From: Nemertoderma westbladi | Taxonomy: Eukaryota > Xenacoelomorpha > Nemertodermatida > Nemertodermatidae | DNA length: 37,098 bases | Direction of reading: 5' to 3' | NCBI GenBank assembly: GCA_032718475.1 | Contig: JAUCBJ010004717.1 | Coordinates: 1 to 37,098 of the forward strand | Part shown: positions 29,160-37,098 of the stretch, piece by piece | Layout: every line of letters begins with the position of its first letter | How positions within the stretch are numbered: position 1 is the first letter of the stretch | Position numbers and translations under genes: made by a program | Notes under the pieces: model-generated | The model's input: the letters and a program-made list of their open reading frames with translations, nothing else | The model's database searches: none | What the model was told of the DNA's origin: nothing

Positions 29160-29435
29160 AAATAAATTACTACTACTAGGATCGGCATGCTGCATTGCAG
29201 CTGCATTTTTAAGAATGCTGTGCCGGCTTGTCAACAAAATTGCACCGCCACAACTCCCTATCACCCATGACATTTGCTAGATCATCCGCATCTTTAAGGC
29301 CAGTGTCCTTTAAGATGCGTCTCAAGAAAGTCATGGGCTGTCCACCATGCTTATTCACTCCATGAGGTTGCCAAAGTACAAGATTATGCACTGGCTGGTC
29401 CTCACGGCGAAAGCACTACATAAATGCATGGCACC
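29160..29435 (-). pseudogene. LINE 3' end: C-terminal tail and TAG-repeat terminus
   Basis: The minus frame encodes CFRREDQPVHNLVLWQPHG, KDTGLKDADDLANVMGDREL and WRCNFVDKPAQHS, then a stop. LLWxPxHG...DTGL...DL...M.DRE.WR is the usual last segment of LINE ORF2. After the stop, ATGCAGCTGCAATGCAGCAT then GCCGATCCTAGTAGTAGTAA forms the 3' terminus; the same terminus recurs at 36618-36660. Only the 3' end survives, a typical 5'-truncated LINE. Confidence 0.7.
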
Positions 29436-29623
29436 TTAAACAAAAACTGCTAAGTAATCGCAATTAATATTATTCAAGGAAATTAAATAAAATAAACTAC
29501 GGGAAATAGAAATTGAACCCGTCATGATAGGTGAGAGTTGTCTATACGATTGTAAAGCCGGGTAAGGTTTATAAAAATAGTAAAAGACGCATTTAATATT
29601 AAATTGATTATAGTAATACATAA

Positions 29624-30775
29624 CTAATTAATGTAATGGATCATATTTCCGCAAACAATGTCCTGCGAGAATTTCCTGAAACCTGTCACTCTCAGATTGG
29701 ATTCGAAGCATAAAGCAAAATGCTTTAACAGGATGTATTCTCTGGTGTCTTCCGGGTCTGGTCTGATCTCCGAAACGAATGATTGAATAGCCGACCTATG
29801 TTTTTTCATACGATCCCGAATGGTCTGCTCTGTCTGCCCGAGGTAGTAGCCTGCTGCGTGGTCGGCGCAGGTTAAAAGATACAAGACATTATGTGATAAG
29901 CAAGTGTACTTCCCCTCGATCTTGTCGCCCCAGGGTGTACAGTTTGAATCTCTCATCAACTCACAAGTCTTACACCTAGTGTTCCCGCATCCAACGTTGC
30001 CACTGCCCAACTCCCTCGGCCTCTTCTCTACTAACCTTTGCCCCAAATTTCGCCCCGATGACGTGGTGGCGAAAACGTATATTCCCAGACTTCTTAAATC
30101 CTTCATGTACCGTTTCACAACAGGGTTCAAGATCCTTGCGAAACTATATCCTATAGATCCATACCAAAAATACCTTATCATGAGGCTCGCCCTCGACTTT
30201 CGGGACGGGCTTCCCTTCTCTCAATTTGGTTATGTCCCACTTCCTCGCTTCCTCTAAAAACTTCTCGTCATAACCCAATATCCAACAATCAGTTAGGTAT
30301 CTATCTCTTGCGGGACCAGCTCTCTCAGGACCTGAGGATGCTATCCATGCAAACCGTACACATTGGCCGTACACCACACCTTGTAGGACTTTTGGGTTAT
30401 GGGCACTGGTGGTTGGAATAGGGAATTTTTTGGACAGTGGTTTTAAATAAACCGTACTACAAACGTTTCCATTTGGGCCCAGGGTTAATTCTAAATCAAG
30501 AAATATCGAGCTACTGTTCGAGAACTCCAGTGTAAATTTTATCCCGGGTTTATCGAAAACTTCCTCACACGCTTTGTCGTACCTAGATACTATATCTGTC
30601 TTCACGGTTTCATTCAGAACATATGGGAAAATACCTTACCCATCGTCTACAAAAGTTTTAAAAAATATGGCAGCAAACCTTTCAACTAAACCCACATGTT
30701 TGTGTATACGGTCTACGACCAACACCGCCACTGCTTTGCCAGCAGGGCCCCAAAAAAACCTATTCCTTTGATTAA
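29624..30775 (-). pseudogene. Penelope-like element 2: RT end and GIY-YIG-type endonuclease
   Basis: From 30775 leftward: GLVERFAAIFFKTFVDDG, where FVDD is the catalytic box, then an in-frame TAA, FPYVLNETVKTDIVSRYDKA, GIKFTLEFSNSSSIFLDLEL and VYLKPLSKKFPIPTTSAHNP. In a further frame (29624-30181) there follow CGNTRCKTCELM and VLYLLTCADHAAGYYLGQTE with TIRDRMKKHRSAI, the endonuclease, in which the YIG tyrosine pair appears as YYLG. A stop follows at 29624. It differs clearly from PLE 1 (RYVDD, ATYIGK), so it is another lineage. It is 5' truncated near 30775. Confidence 0.8.
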
Positions 30776-31077
30776 CTTATAAAAAGCATGGTTAAATGAA
30801 AAATATGTACGAACTTAAGTAATATCATTATCTTGAGGGCTATAGCGCCTAGGGCACCATTGAAGGCAAAGGCTTGATACGCATCTGCATTAGAGATGAT
30901 ACATGCCCCGCCCTGTCTATACTGGATGCTCCTCTACCAGTGTTAGGTAACCTAACCCAGGAGGCACACTTGGTTCAGGGTGTAACAAATACACAGTCGG
31001 CAGTCGGCCCCTACAGTCGGCTGCAGGGCTGTAGGCCATGGATAGGTGGAAGGTATTCAACCAAAGGCTAGCTAGAC
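30776..31077 (+). other. Junction and probable 5' untranslated region of LINE C
   Basis: AT-rich up to about 30830, then GC-richer sequence with CAGTCGGCAGTCGGCCCCTACAGTCGG near 31000 (short CAGTCGG repeats). Composition and position fit a LINE 5' UTR; the exact start is not seen. Confidence 0.4.
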
Positions 31078-32241
31078 ATGCTGACAAGGTCGGCGGAAGG
31101 TAATCAACCAACGGCGACCTACTGCGAAGACGCTTGTAGGAGTTGCGACCATAGTGGTTTACTCCCGCAACTGAAAGATATGAGTATGAGAACCCTCCAG
31201 GAGAAATACCGGCTCGGTCGTCGCCCGGGTCAACAAGGACCGCGTCCCTCAGTGGTACACCAGGCTGGGGTCGATAAATTGGCTACTGGAACAGAAAACA
31301 GAGAAAAAAGAAGAACCAACCTGTTGAAATGTAAAACGACACTAAAGATTATTGCTACAATGAACGCATGCATGCTGAAAACATATACCAAACAGGGTGA
31401 CGTGGTCGCTCTGGCAATGGAATATAACATCGACATCATCTGCATCCAAGAACATCGGATTTGTCATGAAGACACTGCCATGAAGTACAATGACATTAGA
31501 AATGGATGGACGTTAGTAACAAGCTCAGCAGTAAGAAACTCGGCCAATGCATCAATTGGTGGAGTAGGAATTCTGCTAAGCCCATTTGCACTTAAGACCC
31601 TAAACAACATCGAATCTATAAATTCCGGGGTTATGATCGCAACATTTGTTGGGAATCCCAAGGCAACAATTATATGTTGTTACAGTCCAACCAATGCCTC
31701 AGAGCCAGTACAAGCAGTCAAGTCTTATGAAGAACTGACACCGAAACACAATGTTAAAGTCATTGCTGGTGACCTGAATGCGCAAATTGGCCCAGAAGAC
31801 ATCAAGGGTTACACCTATAACACCAGTTCTAACAGAAATGGGTACTTACTTTTAGACCAAATGGAAGAATGTGAATTAATACCAACAAACAACACATTCG
31901 AAAAGAGTAAGGGGAAGCTATGGACCTTTCAATACCCTAATGGAACCAAAGCACAACTGGAATACATCCTTATAAACAAAAAGTGGAGAAACAGCATGAT
32001 CAACTGTGAGGCATACAGCTCGTTCAACCTAATTGGTTCGGACCACAGAACTGTGACTGCAGAGATCAGACTCAGTTTGAGAGCTAGCAAACCCAGGACA
32101 AGCAAGCAAATCAAATATGACTGTGAGAAACTCAGAACGGACAATGCTGTAATGGATGCTTATACAGTAGAAATTCAAAACCGCTTTGAAGCACTTGGAT
32201 GGATGAAGACCAATCCAACAATTCAATATACCAGAATATAA
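31078..32241 (+). pseudogene. LINE C APE-type endonuclease domain
   Basis: Open for 387 codons. From about 31345 the fold of an AP-endonuclease appears: IATMNACMLKTY, DIICIQEHRI with the catalytic Glu, GGVGILLSPF, IICCYSPTN, VIAGDLNAQIG with the catalytic Asp/Asn pair, LWTFQYPNGTKAQLEYILI and GSDHRTV with the final Asp-His pair. All key residues stand, except that AQLEYIL has Glu where such LINEs usually have Asp before YIL. This enzyme nicks the target DNA to prime reverse transcription. The frame breaks near 32205; the last residues before 32241 are out of frame. Codons before about 31330 are probably a leader. Confidence 0.8.
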
Positions 32242-33303
32242 TAACAGCCCACAAGGAATCAGCTAAGAGGCACATCCCCCAGAAACCCAAACGAAAACAG
32301 TATGTGCCATGGCAAAACTCTGAGGTTACTTGTAAGAGAGAAGAACTTAAGATAGCCTACAAAGTTAAAACCAAACAACCAACAACCGAAAACATTAACA
32401 AGGTTGAAAAAGCTAAGGACGATCTTAAATTGGCATACAACATCAGCCAGGAAAAGTACATACAGGATAAAACTGAAGCAATTACAACTGCTCACATACA
32501 GCAACAATCAAACTTACCTGGCAAACTGTAAATGAGGTATCTGGTCGGAAAAGTTGTGCAAAGGGGCGCCTCAAAGCCGATAGTCCTAAAGAACGTGTTG
32601 GGAAATGGAAAAATCACTTCAGCAACTTGCTTTAGCAGCTACCAAACATCGAGGTCAGCCCTACAAGGAAAATATATGACAAGACACTACCTATAGAAAC
32701 AGGGGACTTTACACCTGCCGAACTCCAAAGAAGCATTAAAAGCATGTCCAATAATAAAGCGAGTGGATTAGATGAAATCCCAGCGGAGGTATGGAAAACC
32801 GGAGTGCTAAACAAACCATTATTGAATGTTTGCAACCGGATGTTAAAAGGGGAAAAGCCACCACCAATTTGGACTAAAGGTCAACTAAAGCCTCTCCCCA
32901 AGAAAGGAGACCTCGGCATACCAACAAACTATCGTGGGATCTGCCTGCTTGTGGTAGCTGCCAAAATATACAATAAAATGATTCTATATAGGATTAGGCA
33001 TCACATAGAGAAACTACTGCGTACGAGCCAAAACGGATTTCGACCAAGTAGACCAACAATAGCTCAGATACTTGCACTACGGAGACTGATTGAAGGAATT
33101 AAGTCAAAGAATCTCCCTGCAGTCATGACTTTTGTGGACTTCAAGAAGGCATTCAACTCCATCCATAGAGGTAAAATGCTTGAAATCCTAAGAGCTTATG
33201 GAATACCAGAAGTAATTGTTGCAGGCATTGGATTGTTATATTGTGACACAGAAGCGCAGGTACTCTCACCAGATGGTGAAACTGAGTATTTTTCAATACG
33301 CTA
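32199..33303 (+). pseudogene. LINE C linker and RT fingers/palm, catalytic box deleted
   Basis: 32199-32531 is the basic linker (KESAKRHIPQKPKRKQYVPW). A frame change then gives LTWQTVNEVSGRKSCAKGRL, WKNHFSNLL and a stop. From about 32700 the RT reads SMSNNKASGLDEIPAEVWKT, LKPLPKKGDLGIPTNYRGIC, TSQNGFRPSRPTIAQILALR and AVMTFVDFKKAFNSIHRGKM (first catalytic Asp). It ends at VLSPDGETEYFSI, where the sequence jumps near 33300 directly to LADAQLLLNKVERAA. The segment that normally follows (the GxxQGD loop and the F-A-D-D box) is missing, so this RT cannot polymerise. Confidence 0.85.
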
Positions 33304-33644
33304 GCAGATGCACAGCTTCTACTAAATAAAGTGGAGAGGGCTGCTAAGGAGGTTGGATTGCATATAAATGCTACCAAGACCGAATTCATGACCTTTAATG
33401 TTGATGGAAACTTGACAACCATTGATAATAATCAACTAAGGAAGGTCGATGACTTCCAGTACCTTGGATCATGGATAGAGAGTAGCAAAAAGGACATAGA
33501 AGTTAGGAAAGCAAAGGCTTGGGTAGCTCTATCAAAAATGGATACCATCTGGAAATCAGATCTCTCCAGGCACCTGAAGACCAAGTTCTTTCGAGCCACA
33601 GTGGAAAGTGTATTTTTATACAGGGGTGAGACCTGGACACTGAC
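33304..33644 (+). pseudogene. LINE C RT thumb region before the TRIM
   Basis: Plus frame LADAQLLLNKVERAAKEVGL, INATKTEFMTFN, VDDFQYLGSWIESSKKDIEV, KAWVALSKMDTIWKSDL and FRATVESVFLYRGETWTLT. YLGSWI and ETWTLT are the well-known thumb motifs of this LINE type. The frame is interrupted by the TRIM at exactly ACACTGAC|TGTGG and goes on at 34500. Confidence 0.85.
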
Positions 33645-33953
33645 TGTGGCAATAGCGACTATGGTACCAGTACCGGCACTATATACTTTCACTTTCATGA
33701 CGACCGAGAGTCTGACTGTGTCTGTCATCTGTAGTACTTAGGCTATCAGTACCGACTGTCCTATCTACCGGTACAGCAGTACTATGTTTGGACCTAGATC
33801 CGTGTAGCCCAGTAGGCTACCTTTATTCGATATATACATTATATATTATTATACTTATCTGCTCCGGCATTACATGTTTCGACTTTACAACATTGCCTGC
33901 ACGGCGTCCCGTTAACAGGTATGCGGGACCGAGAGTAGATTCCCCCACATACA
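33645..33953 (+). repeat. TRIM left LTR
   Basis: 309 bp, TG...CA. Contains TACCGGTAC palindromes and a TATA-like CGATATATACATTATATATT (about 33828-33847). Confidence 0.92.
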
Positions 33954-33972
33954 TGGCGCAGTGAGTTTACCG
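33954..33972 (+). promoter_or_regulatory. Candidate tRNA primer-binding site of the TRIM
   Basis: TGGCGCAGTGAGTTTACC starts directly at the LTR end, as a primer-binding site should. The TGG start fits pairing with a tRNA CCA end; which tRNA is not known. Confidence 0.5.
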
Positions 33973-34185
33973 TCACCTGTGACAGGGAGAAACCTCTACG
34001 GGATCTCCAACACTACTAATTCAGTAATTTGTTTCCTACGTATTTGATAATTTGGGCCCATGCCGCCTAAATCTAAAGGGAAGCAAAAACCCACGTCAGC
34101 CACCCGACCGACTCTGTCATGAATTTTGATGAACGAATTTTAGCTCGGCACCGCCTCAGACGGCTAACCCGAGCTCGAAAGGGGG

Positions 34186-34494
34186 TGTGGCAATAGCGAC
34201 TATGGTACCAGTACCGGCACTATATACTTTCACTTTCATGACGACCGAGAGTCTGACTGTGTCTGTCATCTGTAGTACTTAGGCTATCAGTACCGACTGT
34301 CCTATCTACCGGTACAGCAGTACTATGTTTGGACCTAGATCCGTGTAGCCCAGTAGGCTACCTTTATTCGATATATACATTATATATTATTATACTTATC
34401 TGCTCCGGCATTACATGTTTCGACTTTACAACATTGCCTGCACGGCGTCCCGTTAACAGGTATGCGGGACCGAGAGTAGATTCCCCCACATACA
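34186..34494 (+). repeat. TRIM right LTR
   Basis: 309 bp, reads the same as the left LTR; preceded by the polypurine tract GAAAGGGGG and followed by the target duplication CTGAC (34495-34499). Confidence 0.92.
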
Positions 34495-34499
34495 CTGAC

Positions 34500-34874
34500 T
34501 AAATCACTTAAACAACGAATTGATGGTTGCTACACAAGACTACTAAGGGCAGCCCTAAACATCAGCTGGAGACAACACATGACAAACGCCGAGCTTCATG
34601 GTACAATACCACCTGTATCAACCACCCTCCTTGAACGCAGATTAAGATTCAGTGGGCGAAGTAAAGCTTCTGGCGAAGTAAAGACGAGGTCATACCAGAT
34701 CTACTTCTCTGGCAACCAACTCATGAAAAGCATAGTCGTGGGCGACCGGCCTTAACATATATAGATCAACTTGAAAGGGATACTGAACTTGGGAGAAACG
34801 AAATTGCGACAACTATGGAGAATCGGGAAGCCTGGAAGGATCTCATTTCCACTGTCCTAGTTCGCTCGACCTAG
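34500..34874 (+). pseudogene. LINE C C-terminal region after the TRIM
   Basis: Continues the frame at KSLKQRIDGCYTRLLRAALN and ISWRQHMTNAELHGTIPPVS, then LLERRLRFSGRS. After a small direct duplication (GGCGAAGTAAAG, about 34656 and 34673) and a frame change it gives VIPDLLLWQPTHEKHSRGRP, ALTYIDQLERDTEL, MENREAWKDLI and VLVRST, with a stop at 34872-34874. This is the complete standard end of the LINE ORF. Apart from the duplication it is well preserved. Confidence 0.85.
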
Positions 34875-35064
34875 TACTAGTATCTAATTAGTATGTTAAA
34901 ATTAATTTCAATTAGCTTAAAATTAAAATTAGCTAATTAGACATTTTTTTATGTTTTATCATCAATTTACAAAAAATAGTACTCTCCAGCTTTCCAATAA
35001 CACCATAATTACTGAATATCATTAATATGGCGCTGCACGCCACCTGCCGGTAGAATGGGGAACA

Positions 35065-35084
35065 GGGTGATTTTAGAATCACCC
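35065..35084. other. Hairpin, 8-bp perfect stem
   Basis: GGGTGATT, loop TTAG, AATCACCC. Confidence 0.7.
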
Positions 35085-35681
35085 ACATTTATCCAACCAC
35101 CCAATATAATGTTGCATACCGAAACATTTATAACTACAAAACAGTACAAAAATATTGTACAACATACAACACTATAAACCCTAGCAATATGTTATTACAA
35201 AAATGTTATATAAAGTACAAAAATATACAGTACATAATACTTACATACTACCTATATAGCACACTCAACGAAAAACTAAATTAAATAATCGACACACTTT
35301 CCTTCATACATATCTTTCCTGCGACATATACATATGATTCAATGTTCCTACCCCTTTGATTAACGTTGTAATTCCTACATTCAAAATCCATTTATTCATC
35401 TTTTATAATCTTTCACCTTTTTCAGTTAGCCCCGCTAATTATGGAAGAGGTTCAATTTGTTCAATATCTGTATCCCTATTCTGCACCAATTGATTATTAA
35501 GTTTAGCTTTTACTGATGATTTTCTGATAATACTAGCTGGGGGTACCCGTTCCTTTCTAGAATATGATTCGATTTATTCCCTTACTTTTTCTCGGCACCA
35601 CATCTTTTCGCAATGACTACCGCAATACACCATGTTCTGGGGAACCTGGTATATACAGTAGTGTCGTTATTCAGATACCTG

Positions 35682-35703
35682 CCCCCCCCCCCCCCCCCCC
35701 CCC
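35682..35703. repeat. C22 homopolymer
   Basis: Twenty-two consecutive C as given; length uncertain. Third long G/C homopolymer in the window. Confidence 0.85.
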
Positions 35704-36020
35704 TCCCAAACTTTTCAATCTTTAGCTACAAGCGTTTGAAAAAGGTTTCTCCGGCGTTATTTCACCGGGTACACTGCAGTTATTCTTCAAAATTACATTG
35801 ATTTGTTGGTACTGATGGAAATCTGTAATGATCTAAATTTCGTTAAAAAATAGCTGAGATATGAGCGATCAAAAGTTACATGGTTTGAGTTTGCGCATGA
35901 CTATTGTATTATATTAATTAAAAAACATTTTGTTTATGTGTGAATAGCTATGTAACAGTTTTCACAATTAATTATTATTATTATTATGTAGTGGGGCCCG
36001 CGTTTTATTTTATTTTATTT

Positions 36021-36432
36021 TATTATGTATTCCATTAGAATCAGCACCCCAGAAAACCTATAAATGTGAATTTTTTGCATTGTATAAGTGAATAAAAAAT
36101 TTTGTGTACAAACGGAAAAGTGCTGGTTAATTGTTTTTTTAATTTTTTTGCCTACGTAGAGGACTAAAACAGCCATTTATACTAATCAGATTATTTTTAA
36201 ATATTTTCCAATGAATTTTACGCACCAAAAAACCTGTATTGAAAAACTATTAGCCGAAAATTACGACTTTCAAATTTTATAAAAATTGTTCACTACTTGT
36301 AACTTTGGTGCTGCAAAATAACCACCAAAGTACTTCTTGAAATTTTATTTTTTCTTTCGGATTCAGACAAATGAAATCTACGTACAAACAAAAAATCAGA
36401 CGTTTTCGTTAAAATTTGTAGATTTTAGAGGG
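36021..36432 (-). repeat. Interspersed repeat 'A', inverted copy
   Basis: Reverse complement of 27713-28170 with scattered differences; shares AAATCTACGTACAAACA, CAAATTTTATAAAAATTGTTCACTACTTG and ACTAAAACAGCCATTTATA in order. About 8 kb separates the copies; the DNA between them is not one element. Confidence 0.85.
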
Positions 36433-36599
36433 GGGGAGGGGGTGTCCTTATTCAAACCTTTTTAAACGATTTATTCGCTAAAGATTGAAGGCGAAAATAA
36501 AATTTCTGGCTCACCCAGCAAGGAGGAGGGAGGAACTATCTATGTTTCAAATTTAATGTAATCTTTAGATTAAGATTGGTAGAAAAATAATTTTTTTTT

Positions 36600-36617
36600 G
36601 GGGGGGGGGGGGGGGGT
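36600..36617 (+). repeat. T9G18 homopolymer tract
   Basis: Nine T (36591-36599) then eighteen G, abutting the LINE 3' terminus copy on its tail side. Confidence 0.85.
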
Positions 36618-36660
36618 GCTACTATTACGATCGGCATCCTGCATTGCAGCTGCATTATAT
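36618..36660 (-). repeat. Second copy of a LINE 3' terminus
   Basis: The minus strand reads ATGCAGCTGCAATGCAGGAT then GCCGATCGTAATAGTAG, the same terminus as after the stop at 29209. The upstream LINE body is not recognisable here. Confidence 0.6.
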
Positions 36661-37098
36661 TCAATTCAATTATATTAACCTTAAAACTTTAGCCAGCATG
36701 CTGGACTAAAGGCAGTGAAATGGCACCGAAGTTACACATTAAACTGATAGTTTAAAAGGTCAAAGTCAGCGGGCTGGATGGACTTGGTCCATCTTCTATG
36801 TACGTGTTGACACAATATAATTTGTAAATAATAAATAATACGACACTAAACAATAGAATAAGATATTTACTGTACACATTACAACCGTACTTAGTTAACT
36901 AAAGTTGTATGGTGTATGGTTAAATAAAACTACGTGCATGGGCCAGGCTCAGCCATACATAAACTATTAACGTACTATCGCATTATCAACCCGTATTATC
37001 ATGCCCATCCCATGCATAAACATGCACTTCCGCACACCCCACACATACCATGCATAAATAAAACCAATATCCACGTACTCCATACTTAAATATCAATA
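36661..37098. other. Non-coding stretch to right edge
   Basis: AT-rich with C/A-rich end. CCATGCATAAA-type motifs repeat loosely (about 36950-37060). Nothing coding seen. Confidence 0.45.

Larger units (their letters stand above)
33645..34494 (+). mobile_element. TRIM (miniature LTR retrotransposon), very young
   Basis: Two 309-bp direct repeats (33645-33953 and 34186-34494), identical as far as I can read, flank only 232 bp of internal DNA. Both repeats start TGTGGCAATAGC and end CCCCCACATACA (TG...CA). The 5-bp target duplication CTGAC stands at 33640-33644 and 34495-34499, and removing the element restores the LINE C frame (TWTLTKSLKQR). The internal part has a candidate primer-binding site right after LTR 1, a polypurine tract GAAAGGGGG right before LTR 2, and a 20-codon relic starting MPPKSKGKQK. 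No protein that could move it is encoded, so it needs an autonomous partner. Confidence 0.92.
30830..34890 (+). mobile_element. LINE C with APE endonuclease, carrying a TRIM insertion
   Basis: A single plus-strand LINE from 5' UTR through endonuclease and RT to the C-terminal stop at 34872-34874. It is nearly full length apart from an internal deletion at about 33300 and an 850-bp LTR element inserted at 33645. Clade not assigned; it belongs to the LINEs with an APE-type endonuclease. No clear target duplication was found at its ends. Confidence 0.75.
34875..36020. other. Non-coding stretch
   Basis: AT-rich. Holds a perfect 8-bp hairpin at 35065-35084 and a C22 run at 35682-35703. The plus frame 35613-35801 is only open because the C run reads as proline. 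TATTTTATTTTATTTTATTA simple repeat near 36006-36025. Confidence 0.5.

Noticed and set aside
29500-29560. tRNA-like B box (minus strand GGGTTCAATTTC)
   Set aside because: No convincing A box or cloverleaf; could be an old SINE but not supportable.
35613-35801. Proline-run ORF
   Set aside because: Open only because of the C22 homopolymer; no other coding sign.
27713-36432. Repeat A copies as terminal inverted repeats of one large DNA transposon
   Set aside because: The DNA between is a set of unrelated LINE, PLE and TRIM sequences with no transposase, and the copies are internally matched interspersed repeats with no target duplication seen.

Overview
The window reads as an AT-rich invertebrate metazoan nuclear genome segment. 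It has intron-bearing host exons with GT/AG splice sites, tRNA-derived SINEs, several LINE lineages, two kinds of Penelope-like element (PLE), Ty3-class and BEL/Pao-like LTR retroelement remains, and long minisatellites. Species cannot be fixed from the sequence. Nothing suggests a prokaryote: there are no operons, and most long open frames are shadows of repeats or of transposons on the other strand.

Layout. 1-1849 (-): 5' part of a LINE (zinc-finger N-terminus plus reverse transcriptase, RT) running off the left edge. 1984-4037 (-): the 5' exons of a secreted host gene: signal peptide, PAN/apple domain split over two exons, then a thrombospondin type-1 repeat. About 4560-12885 (-): one decayed PLE, split twice: by a plus-strand LINE (5361-8197, 7-bp target duplication, ACAT-repeat tail) and by about 101 copies of a 35-bp minisatellite (9197-12735) whose unit is itself a piece of the PLE RT reading frame. 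13139-13662 and 19938-21567: one 22/23-bp (45-bp composite) satellite on both sides of a GC- and purine-rich element (13690-about 19935). That element encodes a degraded BEL/Pao-type Gag (coiled coil, poly-glycine, DUF1759-like capsid region, two CCHC knuckles), shows no recognisable pol, and ends in a chain of perfect RNA-type hairpins and a probable LTR. 23165-24345: tRNA-derived SINE pieces and a Ty3 integrase C-terminus. 24907-25618: a 68-bp minisatellite joined to Ty3 RT/RNase H (25619-26190). 27176-27384 (+): a secreted beta/gamma-crystallin-like exon. 29160-30775 (-): a LINE 3' end and a second, different PLE. About 30830-34890 (+): a LINE with APE-type endonuclease, an RT whose catalytic segment is deleted, and a very young 850-bp TRIM element (two apparently identical 309-bp LTRs, CTGAC target duplication) inserted in frame. 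34875-37098: mainly non-coding, with an inverted second copy of a roughly 400-bp interspersed repeat.

The two host exon sets are the only likely functional protein genes. The rest records layered insertion, in which minisatellites have twice grown inside transposon coding sequence. The items most worth follow-up are the pol-less Gag element with its structured 3' region, the PLE-born 35-bp array, the TRIM, and the PAN-TSP1 gene, which shows only after splicing.
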